64,000 nucleotides of DNA, from the NCBI RefSeq assembly GCF_018986735.1, contig NZ_CP065521.1, positions 1,860,001-1,924,000 of the forward strand, read 5' to 3'. Source of the DNA: Schaalia sp. 19OD2882 (lineage in GTDB: Bacteria; Actinomycetota; Actinomycetes; Actinomycetales; Actinomycetaceae). Shown here one piece after another: positions 51,266-60,645 of this stretch (position 1 is the stretch's first letter; each line of letters begins with the position of its first letter). The position numbers and the translations under genes are program-made. The notes beneath the pieces were generated by a model that worked only from the letters and a program-made list of their open reading frames with translations, searched no databases and had not been told where the DNA came from.

Positions 51266-51295
51266 ACTTTAAGCAGGGTGTCGCGACCTCGTCAA
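51266..51295 (-). promoter_or_regulatory. Promoter of the rRNA operon
   Basis: On the minus strand a TTGACG -35 box (51295-51290) is separated by 18 bp from a TAAAGT -10 box (51271-51266). It lies about 230 bp upstream of the 16S 5' end, normal for an rrn leader. The leader (51035-51265) is G/T-rich with an ACTCGATAGCG antitermination-like segment and contains no gene. Confidence 0.75.
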
Positions 51296-51373
51296 ATCAG
51301 TGACGGGTGAGGGTCGCCACACGCGTCCCCCACCCGTCGCCAGCGCCTTCACCCGGCGCACCGATCCGCAGCG

Positions 51374-52801
51374 TCAGCGGGTTCCCATGTGCTCCTGGAC
51401 CGGAATGTCGATGGTCGGCAGATCGCGCACGGCCTTGCGGACGGCCTTGGACACCGCCAGCGGCACGCGCTCGTCGAAGACGCCCGGAATGATGTAACTG
51501 GCGTTCAACTCGTCAGCGGAAATGACTCCGGCAATGGCCACGGCGGCCACGCGGAGCACTTCGGTGGTGATCTCCTTGACCTTGGCATCCAGCAGGCCGC
51601 GGAACAGACCCGGGAAGGCCAGGACGTTGTTGATCTGGTTCGGGTAGTCGGAGCGCCCAGTGGCCACGATGCGCGCGTACTGGGCGGCTCCGATGGGGTC
51701 GACCTCCGGGGTGGGGTTGGCCAGGGCGAAGACGATGGCATCAGGAGCCATGGTGGCCACGTCCTCGGGCGCGAGGATCCCACCCTGGGACACGCCGATG
51801 AACACGTCTGCGCCCTTCAGCCCTTCCTTCAAGCCGCCGTGGACCAGGCGCGGATTCGTCGCCTCGGCCAGGGCCTTGCGCGAGGGGTGCATTCCTTCGG
51901 TCCTGTCGGCCGCCAGGGCGCCGGTGCGCCCGTAGCCGACCACGTCCAGTGCCCCTTGGGCGAGCAGCAGGCGAATGATGGCATTGCCGGCCGCACCCAC
52001 GCCCGAGACGACGATGCGCACGTCCTCGATCCTCTTGCCGACGATTTTCAGGGCGTTGAGCAGAGCCGCCAGGACGACGATGGCCGTGCCGTGCTGGTCG
52101 TCGTGGAAGACGGGGATGTCGAGTTCAGCGCGCAGGCGCTCCTCGATCTCGAAGCATCGCGGCGCCGAAATGTCCTCCAGGTTGATGCCGCCGTAGGCCG
52201 GGGCGATGGCCTTGACGATGCGGATGATCTCCTCGGTGTCCTTCGTGTCGAGGACCACGGGCCATGCGTCGACGCCGCCGAATTGCTTGAACAGGACCGC
52301 CTTGCCCTCCATGACGGGCAGGGCCGCCTCCGGGCCGATGTCGCCCAGCCCCAGCACCGCGGTGCCGTCGGAGACCACTGCCACCGAGTTGGCCTTCATG
52401 GTGAGCAGATGCGCCTTCTGGGGTGAGTCGTGGATGGCCGTGCACACGCGGGCCACACCCGGTGTGTAGGCGCGCGAGAGGTCGTCGCGGTTGCGCAGCG
52501 GCACCTTGGAGGAGACTTCGATCTTGCCGCCGATGTGCGACATGAAGGTCTGGTCGGCCACCGAGGTGGTCCGCACGCCCTCGATGCCGTCCAGAGCGTC
52601 TTCGACCTCGCGACGGTGGGCGGAGTCGCGCGTGTCGCAGGTCAGGTCGATGACCAGGCGGCCGCGGTCCGAGTCGGCGACGTCCAGGCCCTTGACCTGG
52701 GCGCCGGTCTTGGTGACTTCGTCGACGATGGTGGCCACGGAGGCGCGGGTCTCGTCGAGTTCGAGCCTGTAGGAGGCGGTGTACGAGGGCGAAGTGCGCA
52801 T
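51374..52801 (-). CDS. NAD-dependent malic enzyme with N-terminal ACT domain
   Basis: The 475-residue enzyme decarboxylates malate to pyruvate. Residues 1-85 form an ACT-like regulatory domain ([20 protein letters not shown]). The catalytic part contains [12 protein letters not shown], the substrate lysine in [15 protein letters not shown], metal ligands [12 protein letters not shown] and FHDDQHGTA, and the dinucleotide-binding [12 protein letters not shown]. This matches the short bacterial class (about 390-480 residues). The ATG at 52801 follows AGAGGAACTCG; upstream codons are spurious. Confidence 0.93.
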   Translation of the reverse strand: MRTSPSYTASYRLELDETRASVATIVDEVTKTGAQVKGLDVADSDRGRLVIDLTCDTRDSAHRREVEDALDGIEGVRTTSVADQTFMSHIGGKIEVSSKVPLRNRDDLSRAYTPGVARVCTAIHDSPQKAHLLTMKANSVAVVSDGTAVLGLGDIGPEAALPVMEGKAVLFKQFGGVDAWPVVLDTKDTEEIIRIVKAIAPAYGGINLEDISAPRCFEIEERLRAELDIPVFHDDQHGTAIVVLAALLNALKIVGKRIEDVRIVVSGVGAAGNAIIRLLLAQGALDVVGYGRTGALAADRTEGMHPSRKALAEATNPRLVHGGLKEGLKGADVFIGVSQGGILAPEDVATMAPDAIVFALANPTPEVDPIGAAQYARIVATGRSDYPNQINNVLAFPGLFRGLLDAKVKEITTEVLRVAAVAIAGVISADELNASYIIPGVFDERVPLAVSKAVRKAVRDLPTIDIPVQEHMGTR

Positions 52802-52906
52802 CGAGTTCCTCTGTTCGGCGTCCCGTGCGGACGCGGTTTCTTCACGGATGGGACCATCGTATGGGCCCGCCGGATTCGCGGCGATGCACTGTCGTAGGCC
52901 GGACGA

Positions 52907-52962
52907 ACCCCCGCCCTCGTCCGTTCCGGTTTGCAAAGGGATGCGGGGACGAGGGCGGGGGT
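52907..52962. terminator. Terminator after the sugar-binding protein gene
   Basis: A perfect 16-bp inverted repeat, ACCCCCGCCCTCGTCC (52907-52922) with its complement at 52947-52962, has a 24-nt loop. It lies just past the stop of the sugar ABC operon on the minus strand, before the malic enzyme gene. Confidence 0.85.
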
Positions 52963-52987
52963 CCAGGCGGTTGTCAGTCGGCGCGTC

Positions 52988-54112
52988 TCACTTGAGCAGT
53001 TCGAGGCGGGCCTTGTCGTCCTTGAAGACGTCCTTGACGTTGTCCTTGGTGACGACGATCGGGTCGAGGGCGTAGACGGCCACGTCGACCTTGCCGTTGT
53101 TGGCGCGCTCGGTCGGCTCGGGCAGGGCCTCGCCCTTCTGGAGTGCCTGGATCAACTCGACGGTCTTGACGACGAGGTCCTGGGTGGGCTTGGCCACGGT
53201 CGAGTACTGCTTGCCCTGCCAGATGGAGACCACGGACTCGTTCTCGGCGTCCAGCCCGGTGACCACGGGCAGTTCCTGGCCGGCCTGCTCGGCCGAGGTG
53301 AGGATGGCGCGTGCGATGCCGTCATTCGGTGAGAGGACACCGTCGATCTTCTTGTCGGCGTAGAAGCCGGACAGCAGCGAGTCCATGCGCGACTGGGCCT
53401 TGGCGTTGTCCCAGTCGGGGGTGGCGGCCTGGGTGAAGTCCATCTGAGCGGAGACGACCTTGAGGGTGCCGTCGTCGATCTTGGGCTTGAGGACGCTCAT
53501 GGCTCCCTTGAAGAAGTTCGGGGCGTTCGGGTCGGCGGGGCCGCCGCCGAAGAGCTCGATGTTGTACGGGCCGTTGCCCTTCTTGGCCTTGAGGCCGTCG
53601 AGCAGTGACTGTCCCTGCAATTCACCGGTGCGCACGGAGCCGAATTGGACGACTGCATCCACGGAGGCGGTGTTCTCGATGAGACGGTCGTAGCCGATGA
53701 CGGCCACGCCGGCCTCCTTGGCCTTGTCGAGGACCGAGCCGAGCTGGGTGCCGTCGATGGGGCCGACGACGATGACCTTTGCGCCCTGCTCGATCATGGC
53801 TTCGATCTGCTGTTGCTGCTGGGGGACCTTCTGGTCGGCGGACTGGACGAGGGGCTTGAAGCCGGCGGCCGTGAGCTGCTCGTTGAACATCGTCTCGGCC
53901 TCCTTCCAGTTCTGGGTGCCCAGCCACGGCAGTGCGACGCCGACCGTGGAGTCGGCGGGGAAGCCGGTGGTGCTCGCAGGTGCCGAGCCAGAGGCCGCCG
54001 TGTCGGTGCTGGCGCCGGAGGAGGCCCCTTCTCGGCCGCCACCGGAACATGCTCCCAGGGCGAGGGCGGCGACGGCTGTGAGCGCCAGCGCCCCGACAAG
54101 GTTCTTCTTCAT
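52988..54112 (-). CDS. Sugar ABC transporter substrate-binding lipoprotein (ChvE/XylF-like)
   Basis: The 374-residue periplasmic-binding-protein type I lipoprotein has a lipobox LALGAC (Cys about residue 22) and a Gly/Ser/Thr-rich linker. The two-lobed fold shows VGVALPWLGTQNW at the start, QQQQIEAMIEQGAKVIVVGPIDG, YDRLIENT (sugar-binding Arg/Asp) and VLSPNDGIARAIL, close to ChvE/GguB-system and XylF proteins that bind xylose, glucose or galactose. It is the last gene of the operon after the ATPase and permease. The ligand is not certain; the ROK regulator upstream suggests xylose or glucose. Confidence 0.9.
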   Translation of the reverse strand: MKKNLVGALALTAVAALALGACSGGGREGASSGASTDTAASGSAPASTTGFPADSTVGVALPWLGTQNWKEAETMFNEQLTAAGFKPLVQSADQKVPQQQQQIEAMIEQGAKVIVVGPIDGTQLGSVLDKAKEAGVAVIGYDRLIENTASVDAVVQFGSVRTGELQGQSLLDGLKAKKGNGPYNIELFGGGPADPNAPNFFKGAMSVLKPKIDDGTLKVVSAQMDFTQAATPDWDNAKAQSRMDSLLSGFYADKKIDGVLSPNDGIARAILTSAEQAGQELPVVTGLDAENESVVSIWQGKQYSTVAKPTQDLVVKTVELIQALQKGEALPEPTERANNGKVDVAVYALDPIVVTKDNVKDVFKDDKARLELLK

Positions 54113-54164
54113 GGGTCTTTCCTTTCGGGTGTGGGGAATTTGGACGAGTCAGTGCGACCGGTTC

Positions 54165-55430
54165 TCAGGCGTCGGTGCCCGAGGGGGTCGGTGTCGTGGA
54201 TGAGGTCGGGGCCGCCTGTTCCTTGGATTTGAACCCCTTTGCCAGGTGGCCGAGGATCGAGGGCCTGCCCTGTTGCTTGTTGTAGACGTCGAAGGCCACG
54301 GCGGCCAGCAGCACCAGACCCTTGATGACCTGGGTCTTGTCTGCGCCGACGCCCATGAGCATGAGGCCGTTGTTGAGGACGGCCATGACCAGGCCACCGA
54401 TCATGGATCCGACCACGGTGCCGATGCCGCCGGAGACCGCCGCACCTCCGATGAAGACGGCGGCGATGGCGTCGAGCTCCCACATGTTGCCGTCGGAGGG
54501 GCCTGCGGAGGTGGCTCGACCGACGAAGAGGATGCCTGCCAGTGCGGCCAGGAAGGACATGTTGACCATGACCAGGAAGTAGGTGCGGGCGGTGTTGACA
54601 CCTGAGAGGGCGGCTGCGGCCTTGTTGCCGCCGACGGCGTAGATGTGGCGTCCGAAGGTCGTGCGCTGGGTGATGACGTGGTAGATCACGACCAACAGGA
54701 CCAGGATGAGGCCGGGGATCGGGAAGGAGGTCCCCGGGCGACCGTGACCGAAGAGGTAGGTGAGATATCCGATGACGACGACGATGAGGGCCGAACGAAC
54801 GGCGGGGATCCACACGGGGACCTCGATGCCGTGGGCCTGGGCGCGCGAGCGACGGCGGAACTCGGACCACACGAACCACACGGCGGCGGCGATTCCCAGG
54901 ACCAGGGTCGAGTTGTTCATCTGGGTCCACGCGGGCCCCCATTCGGGCAGGTAGCCGGCGCCGAGGTACTTGAACTGGTCGGGCACGGGGGCCGAGATGG
55001 AGTTGGAGATCCAGATGACTCCACCGCGGAAGATCATCATGCCGGCAAGGGTGGTGATGAACCCGGGGATGCCGACCTTGGACAGCCAGAAGCCGTGCCA
55101 GGCCCCGATGACGACACCCAGGGTCAGTCCACCCAGGAGTGCCGCCCACCAGGGCAGCCCCAGATCCTTGATGCCCAGGGCGACGCACATCCCGACGAAA
55201 CCTGCCACCGATCCGACGGACAGGTCGATCTGGCCGATGACGATGACCATGACCATGCCGATGGCCAGGATGAGGACGTAGGCGTTTCCGGAGACGAGGT
55301 TCTGGAAGTTGGAGGAGGTGAGCATGCGCCCACCGGAGACGAATTCGAAGGCGAGGACAAGCGCGAGCAGTGCGAGCACCATCGTGTACTGCTGGAGGTT
55401 GCCCCCGAGAACCTGCTTGAGGAACTTCAT
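54165..55430 (-). CDS. Sugar ABC transporter permease (XylH/GguB-like)
   Basis: The 421-residue membrane protein has about ten helices and the BPD_transp_2 pattern: GQIDLSVGSVAGF and TLAGMMIFRGG are characteristic of ribose/xylose permeases, and FGRHIYAVGGNKAAAALSGV is the EAA-like coupling loop. The long size (over 400) matches XylH/GguB rather than RbsC. It starts 27 bp after the ATPase stop; a Ser/Thr/Pro tail (EQAAPTSSTTPTP) is cytoplasmic and probably unstructured. Confidence 0.92.
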   Translation of the reverse strand: MKFLKQVLGGNLQQYTMVLALLALVLAFEFVSGGRMLTSSNFQNLVSGNAYVLILAIGMVMVIVIGQIDLSVGSVAGFVGMCVALGIKDLGLPWWAALLGGLTLGVVIGAWHGFWLSKVGIPGFITTLAGMMIFRGGVIWISNSISAPVPDQFKYLGAGYLPEWGPAWTQMNNSTLVLGIAAAVWFVWSEFRRRSRAQAHGIEVPVWIPAVRSALIVVVIGYLTYLFGHGRPGTSFPIPGLILVLLVVIYHVITQRTTFGRHIYAVGGNKAAAALSGVNTARTYFLVMVNMSFLAALAGILFVGRATSAGPSDGNMWELDAIAAVFIGGAAVSGGIGTVVGSMIGGLVMAVLNNGLMLMGVGADKTQVIKGLVLLAAVAFDVYNKQQGRPSILGHLAKGFKSKEQAAPTSSTTPTPSGTDA

Positions 55431-55457
55431 TGTCGCGGTCTTTCGTGGCAGGGGCGC

Positions 55458-57008
55458 TCAGTGCGCCGCAGGGGTGGTTGAGGATGTGGTCATGCGCCGC
55501 ATGAGGGACTCCTGGTCCGCGTCGGCACGGTCGAGGACGCCGGTGATCTCGCCCTCGCAGATGGTGTAGATGCGGTCGCAGATCCCGAGCAGTTCCGGAA
55601 GTTCGGAGGAAATGACGACCACTGCCCGGCCCTGGTCGGCCAGGGAGAGGATGAGTTTGTAGATCTCGTACTTGGCGCCGACGTCGATGCCTCGGGTCGG
55701 CTCGTCGAGGATGAGGACCTTCGGGTCGGGGAACATCCACTTGGCCAGGACGACCTTCTGTTGGTTTCCGCCGGAGAGGGTGACCACCCCGGTGTGCGTG
55801 GTGGGGGCCTTGATCCGCAGGTCTTGGCGGTACTTCTCGGCGATCTGACGTTCCTTGTCCATGTCGAGCAGGCCGCTGGAGACGATGGCCTTGAGGTTTG
55901 CCGACACGATGGTCTGGCGGATGGTGTCCAGGAGGTTCAGGCCCAGGGTCTTTCGGTCCTCGGGGACGTATGCCAGGCCCTTGTCGATGGCCTTGGAGAC
56001 GGTGTCCATGACCACTTCCTCGCCGTCGAGGACGACGCTTCCACCCACATGGCGCCCGTAGGAGTGTCCGAAGACGGACCTGGCCAATTCGGTGCGGCCG
56101 GCTCCCATGAGCCCGGCGAAGCCGACGATCTCGCCGCGTCGCACGTGGAAGGAGGCTCCCTTGACGGCCAGACGCCCCGGCACGGTTTCGGATTCGACGC
56201 TCCAGTTGCGCACTTCGAGCAGGATTTCCCCGATGTGGGGGGTGTGTTCGGGGTAGCGGTTCTCGATGGAGCGGCCGACCATGGCGCGGATGATCCGGTC
56301 CTCGTCGACCTCGCCGGCGACGACGTCGTAGGTCTCGACAGTACGTCCGTCACGGATGACGGTGACCGCGTCGGAGACGGCGGCGATCTCGTTGAGTTTG
56401 TGGGAGATCATCAGGCAAGTGATGCCCTTGCCCTTGAGTCCTTTCATGAGTGACAGGAGGTTCGCCGAATCCTCCTCGTTGAGGGCCGAGGTGGGCTCGT
56501 CCAGGATGAGGACCTTGACGTCCTTGGACAGGGCCTTGGCGATCTCGACCAGCTGCTGTTGGCCGACTCCGAGGTTCTTCACCGGTGTCGTGGGGTCGAC
56601 GTCGAGGCCGACCCTGGCCAGCAGGTCGATGCTGCGGACCTTGGCGGCGTCCCAGTCGATGAGGCCGCCTCGGGTGATCTCCGAGCCGAGGAAGATGTTC
56701 TCGGCCACGGAGAGTTCGGGGATGAGGGCGAGCTCCTGGTGGATGATGACGATGCCGGCCTTCTCCGAGGCTTTGATTGAGGAGAAGGTCTGTTCGACCC
56801 CGTCCAGCACGATCCGCCCGCCGTAGGAGCCGTGCGGGTGGACGCCGGACAGGACTTTCATGAGGGTGGACTTGCCGGCTCCGTTCTCTCCACAGATGGC
56901 GTGGATGTCGGCTCTGCGCACGGTCATGGTCACGTCGTCGAGGGCGCGCACGCCGGGGAACTCCTTGACGATGTGTTGCATTTCGAGGATGACGGGGGCT
57001 GTTGTCAT
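55458..57008 (-). CDS. Sugar ABC transporter ATPase, double domain (XylG/GguA-like)
   Basis: The 516-residue protein has two tandem ATPase domains, as in RbsA/XylG/GguA. The first has Walker A GENGAGKST (about residue 39), a NLGVGQQQLVEIAKAL signature and Walker B ILDEPTSALN. The second has a degenerate Walker A (GLMGAGRTELA), then LSGGNQQKV and ILDEPTRGIDVGAK. ATG at 57008 follows GGAGGAGAG. It is the first operon gene and lies 197 bp from the divergent ROK repressor; candidate operators lie between. Confidence 0.93.
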   Translation of the reverse strand: MTTAPVILEMQHIVKEFPGVRALDDVTMTVRRADIHAICGENGAGKSTLMKVLSGVHPHGSYGGRIVLDGVEQTFSSIKASEKAGIVIIHQELALIPELSVAENIFLGSEITRGGLIDWDAAKVRSIDLLARVGLDVDPTTPVKNLGVGQQQLVEIAKALSKDVKVLILDEPTSALNEEDSANLLSLMKGLKGKGITCLMISHKLNEIAAVSDAVTVIRDGRTVETYDVVAGEVDEDRIIRAMVGRSIENRYPEHTPHIGEILLEVRNWSVESETVPGRLAVKGASFHVRRGEIVGFAGLMGAGRTELARSVFGHSYGRHVGGSVVLDGEEVVMDTVSKAIDKGLAYVPEDRKTLGLNLLDTIRQTIVSANLKAIVSSGLLDMDKERQIAEKYRQDLRIKAPTTHTGVVTLSGGNQQKVVLAKWMFPDPKVLILDEPTRGIDVGAKYEIYKLILSLADQGRAVVVISSELPELLGICDRIYTICEGEITGVLDRADADQESLMRRMTTSSTTPAAH

Positions 57009-57083
57009 CTCTCCTCCAATTCGTCGATGAATCGGTGACGGACTTCACTGCCCATCCATTTGGAACGATAGGTCCCCCACGAC

Positions 57084-57108
57084 CTTGAGATCAAGACTTG
57101 AACGCAAG
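57084..57108. promoter_or_regulatory. Candidate ROK-repressor operator
   Basis: Two adjacent imperfect-spaced inverted repeats, CTTGA-GA-TCAAG (57084-57095) and CTTG-AACG-CAAG (57097-57108), have centres 13 bp apart. They lie in the 197-bp region between the sugar transporter operon and the divergent ROK gene, where repression of either or both would act. Binding is unproven. Confidence 0.45.
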
Positions 57109-57205
57109 CGTGACCAGATCGTTACATCTCCGAACTCAACAGATGTCGGACACCTCCGCGGACTCCCACAGGATCATGCGGCGAAAGTACTGCTAGCGTG
57201 GGGGA

Positions 57206-58381
57206 ATGAGTTCGACGAGCATCGCGCCGGGATCACCGTCATCCCTTCGCGAAGCGAACTCTGCACGCATCGTCGACTCGGTCAAGAAATTCGGACGTAT
57301 CACCCAGGTCGAACTGGCCGCCGCCACGGGCCTGTCCCCCGCGACCGTGTCCAACATCGTCAAGCAACTCACCGCCAACGGCGTCGTGCGCACCTCCACC
57401 ACCATCCGCTCCGGCAGGCGCGCCCAACTGGTGTCCATGGCCACCTCCTCCTCCCTGTGCGTGGGGATCCACGTGGGACCGCGGCACCTGAGCATCGAAG
57501 TGGCCGACGAGAGCCACGAGGTCAGCGCCGGCCAACGCCTGCCCCTGCCCAGCAACCACAGGGCCGACACGACCCTGGACAGGGCGGCGCTGCTCGTCAT
57601 GGAACTCGCGGAGAACGTCGACTCCACCCTGTCGGAGGTCAATGCCCTCGCCCTCGTCCTGCCCCTGCCCGTGGACCCCGCCACGGGGACGCCCTCGCCG
57701 GGAGGACACATGGCGGACATGTCGGACTGGGAGAATCTCGATGTGGCCGGGGTCCTCGGACGCAGACTCGGCGCCCCCGTACTCGTCGAGAACGACGCGC
57801 ACGCCGCAGCCCTGGGCGAATCCCGCTTCGGATCCTTGCGCGGAGTCGACAACGCCATCTACGTCCACGCCTCGCACCACGTGGGCGCAGGACTGGTCGT
57901 CGACGGCCGCCTGCACCGCGGCAACCGCGGGCTGGCAGGACAGATCGGGCACGTCCAGGTCGACCCCGCAGGGATCATCTGCCGCTGCGGATCGCGCGGC
58001 TGCCTGGAAACCGTCGTCGGCGCCGACGCCCTGCTCGGCCTCATGCGCATGAACCGCTCCATCCGTTCACTGGCCGACATCGTCCGGGGCGCCAACGAGG
58101 GCGACCCGGGGTGCCGACAGGTCGTCGCCGACGCCGCCGCCGCCATCGGCGCCGTCGTGGCGGACCTCGCCGTGGCCACCGCCCCCACCCACATCGTCCT
58201 GGGTGGAGAACTGGCCTCCACCGGAGACGTCTTCCTCACCCCCGTCAACGAAGCACTCTCGCGACGCGCCTTCCTGCCCACGGACATCGCGCTGACCACG
58301 ACGACCCTGGAAGGACGCGCCGAGGTCCTCGGTGCGCTGGCCCTGGCACGCGAGACCGAAACCGAGGCAGGTCGACGATGA
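57206..58381 (+). CDS. ROK-family transcriptional repressor (XylR/NagC type)
   Basis: The 391-residue protein has an N-terminal winged HTH (residues 18-75, ITQVELAAATGLSPATVSNIVKQL) and a sugar-kinase-like ROK domain with VENDAHAAALGESRFG (Asp as in kinases) and the zinc motif CRCGSRGCLETV near residue 255. The ATP-binding glycine loops are weak, as in repressors. It is divergent from a sugar ABC operon that it probably controls, and overlaps by 4 bp (ATGA) with the ATPase gene downstream. Effector is likely the transported sugar. Confidence 0.88.
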   Translation: MSSTSIAPGSPSSLREANSARIVDSVKKFGRITQVELAAATGLSPATVSNIVKQLTANGVVRTSTTIRSGRRAQLVSMATSSSLCVGIHVGPRHLSIEVADESHEVSAGQRLPLPSNHRADTTLDRAALLVMELAENVDSTLSEVNALALVLPLPVDPATGTPSPGGHMADMSDWENLDVAGVLGRRLGAPVLVENDAHAAALGESRFGSLRGVDNAIYVHASHHVGAGLVVDGRLHRGNRGLAGQIGHVQVDPAGIICRCGSRGCLETVVGADALLGLMRMNRSIRSLADIVRGANEGDPGCRQVVADAAAAIGAVVADLAVATAPTHIVLGGELASTGDVFLTPVNEALSRRAFLPTDIALTTTTLEGRAEVLGALALARETETEAGRR

Positions 58382-59133
58382 CCCCACCCTTGCTGGAACT
58401 GCACGGCCTGACCAAGCTCTTCGGCGGTGTCGAGGCCCTCGTCGACGTCGACCTGACCCTCGACAGGCACGAGATCGTCGCCCTGGTCGGTGACAACGCC
58501 GCCGGGAAGTCGACGCTGGCGAAAATGGTCACCGGGGTCGAACAGCCCACGCGCGGACGGATCCTCGTCGACGGGCAGCCGGTGACGATCCCCTCGCCGC
58601 GTGCGGCCTTCACCCTGGGCATCGCCACCGTCTTCCAGGAACTCGCCCTGTGCGACAACCTCGACGTCACGGCGAACATCTTCCTCGGCAGGGAGATCCG
58701 CACAGGCGACCGCCTCCTCGACGAGGCCACCATGGAGAGCCAGGCCCGCCGCTTCCTGGACGCCCTCGGCTCGCGGATCCCCGACGTCCACGCGCCCCTC
58801 ACGCAGCTGTCCGCCGGACAACGCCAGTGCGTGGCCATTGCCCGCACCCTGGTCGCCGACCCGCGGATCGTCGTCCTGGACGAACCCACCGCCTCACTGT
58901 CGGTGGCCCAGACCGCCGAGGTCCTCACCCACGTGTCGGGACTTCGGGACCTGGGGCTGGGGGTGATCCTCATCAGCCACAACCTTGCGGACATGCGGGC
59001 CGTGGCCGACAGGATCGTCGTCCTGCGCCATGGGCGCATCAACGGGCGATTCGACGCCTCCCGGGTGAGCACCGAGGAGGTCATCGCAGCAATGACAGGG
59101 GCCAGGCGCTACCGGGACACCCCTCGCGCCTGA
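58378..59133 (+). CDS. Stand-alone sugar ABC-type ATPase
   Basis: The 251-residue single ATPase domain is related to the N-terminal half of XylG/RbsA. It has Walker A VGDNAAGKST, Q-loop VFQELALCDNLDV, signature LSAGQRQCVAIA (modified from LSGGQ), Walker B IVVLDEPTA and H-loop ISHNL. No permease or binding protein accompanies it. The start ATG overlaps the ROK stop, so both are co-translated. It may serve the divergent permease as an alternative ATPase, or act as a FrcA-like subunit with a permease elsewhere. Confidence 0.85.
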   Translation: MTPPLLELHGLTKLFGGVEALVDVDLTLDRHEIVALVGDNAAGKSTLAKMVTGVEQPTRGRILVDGQPVTIPSPRAAFTLGIATVFQELALCDNLDVTANIFLGREIRTGDRLLDEATMESQARRFLDALGSRIPDVHAPLTQLSAGQRQCVAIARTLVADPRIVVLDEPTASLSVAQTAEVLTHVSGLRDLGLGVILISHNLADMRAVADRIVVLRHGRINGRFDASRVSTEEVIAAMTGARRYRDTPRA

Positions 59134-59156
59134 CCCCCGCCGTGCGCCTCAGGCGC
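59126..59156. terminator. Hairpin spanning two convergent stop codons
   Basis: GCGCCTGA (59126-59133) and TCAGGCGC (59149-59156) form a perfect 8-bp stem with a 15-nt loop. Each arm contains a stop codon: that of the ATPase gene and that of gatB. It can end transcription on both strands. Confidence 0.6.
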
Positions 59157-60645
59157 CGACCATCTCCATGATGAGTTCGCGCACGCGGGCGGCGTCGGCC
59201 TGCCCCTTCGTCGCCTTCATCACCGCGCCGACCAGGGCGCCGGCCGCCTGGACCTTGCCGCCCTTGATCTTCTCGACGATGCCCGGGTTGGCCTCCAACG
59301 CCTCCTGGACGGCAGCGGTCAGGGCTCCCTCGTCAGAGACCACCTCGAGGCCGCGGGCCTCGACGACCTGGACGGGTGAGCCCTCGCCGGCAAGGACACC
59401 CTCGAGGACCTGACGCGCCAGCTTGTCGGTGAGGCGCCCGGAATCCACCAGGCCCTGCAACTCCGCAATGGCGGCGGGGGTCACGGGCATGTCCGCCAAG
59501 GAGGTCTCGCTCTCCTTGGCCTTGCGCGCCAATTCGCCCATCCACCACTTGCGGGCCGCACCCGCGGGGCACCCGGCCGCCGTCGTCGCCTCGATGAGCT
59601 CCAGGGCCCCGGCGTTGACGACGTCACGCATCTCCATCTCGGAGCAGCCCCACTCCTGGCGCAGACGACGCCTCTTGGCCACCGGCAGCTCCGGCAGGCC
59701 CGCGCGCAGCTCTTCGACCCACTCGCGCGAGGCGGTCACCGGCACCAGGTCCGGCTCGGGGAAGTAGCGGTAGTCCTCGGCGTCCGACTTGCCACGTCCG
59801 GGTGAAGTCGAGCCGTCGTCCTCGTGGAAGTGGCGGGTCTCCTGGATGACGATACCGCCGCCGGACAGGATCGCCGCCTGACGCTGGATCTCGAAGCGGA
59901 CGGCCCGCTCGATGGAACGGAAGGAGTTGACGTTCTTCGTCTCGCTGCGCACGCCGAAGGGGGCCTGCGGGTCGGGGCGCAGGGAGACGTTGATGTCGGC
60001 GCGGACATTGCCGCGCTCCATGCGCGCCTCGGAGACCTCCAGCGCGCGAAAGATGTCACGCAGGGTCTGGACGTAGGCGCGCGCCACCTCGGGGGCGCGC
60101 TCGCCGGCGCCCTCGATGGGGCGGGTGACGATCTCCACCAGGGGCACGCCGGCACGGTTGTAGTCCACCAAGGAGTACTCGGCCCCGTGGATGCGTCCGT
60201 CCGCGCCACCCACATGCGTGTTCTTGCCGGCGTCCTCCTCCATGTGGGCGCGTTCGATCTCGACGCGGAACAAGGTGCCGTCCTCCAGCTCGACATCCAC
60301 CCATCCGTCATGGGCGATGGGCTCGTCGTACTGGGAGGTCTGGAAGGCTTTGGTGAGGTCCGGGTAGAAGTAGCTCTTGCGCGCAAAACGGCAGGTCTGC
60401 GCGATCTGGCAGTTCAAGGCCAAGCCGATCTTGACCGCGTACTCCACCGCAGTGCCGTTGACAACGGGCAGCGAGCCGGGCAGGCCCAAGGAGACGGGGG
60501 TGACGTGCGTGTTCGCTTCGCCGCCGAAGGCGTTGGGGGCGGCGTCGAACATCTTCGTGGCCGTGCCCAGTTCGACATGCACCTCGATGCCGAGGACCGG
60601 GTCGAAGTCGGCGACCGCACGATCAAAGTCCATGAGTTCGGTCAT
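59149..60645 (-). CDS. gatB: Asp/Glu-tRNA(Asn/Gln) amidotransferase subunit B
   Basis: The 498-residue subunit phosphorylates and transamidates misacylated Glu-tRNA(Gln) or Asp-tRNA(Asn) with ammonia from GatA. The GatB kinase domain starts [13 protein letters not shown] (metal-binding), includes the [33 protein letters not shown], and [15 protein letters not shown] motifs. A C-terminal tRNA-binding YqeY-like tail ends near residue 498. The ATG at 60645 overlaps the gatA stop (TGATG) and has GGAGGAGAC upstream. Third gene of gatC-gatA-gatB. Confidence 0.97.
   Translation of the reverse strand: MTELMDFDRAVADFDPVLGIEVHVELGTATKMFDAAPNAFGGEANTHVTPVSLGLPGSLPVVNGTAVEYAVKIGLALNCQIAQTCRFARKSYFYPDLTKAFQTSQYDEPIAHDGWVDVELEDGTLFRVEIERAHMEEDAGKNTHVGGADGRIHGAEYSLVDYNRAGVPLVEIVTRPIEGAGERAPEVARAYVQTLRDIFRALEVSEARMERGNVRADINVSLRPDPQAPFGVRSETKNVNSFRSIERAVRFEIQRQAAILSGGGIVIQETRHFHEDDGSTSPGRGKSDAEDYRYFPEPDLVPVTASREWVEELRAGLPELPVAKRRRLRQEWGCSEMEMRDVVNAGALELIEATTAAGCPAGAARKWWMGELARKAKESETSLADMPVTPAAIAELQGLVDSGRLTDKLARQVLEGVLAGEGSPVQVVEARGLEVVSDEGALTAAVQEALEANPGIVEKIKGGKVQAAGALVGAVMKATKGQADAARVRELIMEMVGA

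Noticed and set aside
57085..58377. Plus-strand frame running into the lone ATPase from upstream
   Set aside because: It overlaps the ROK gene in another frame and is Arg/Pro-rich; the ATPase is well placed from the ATG at 58378, which overlaps the ROK stop.
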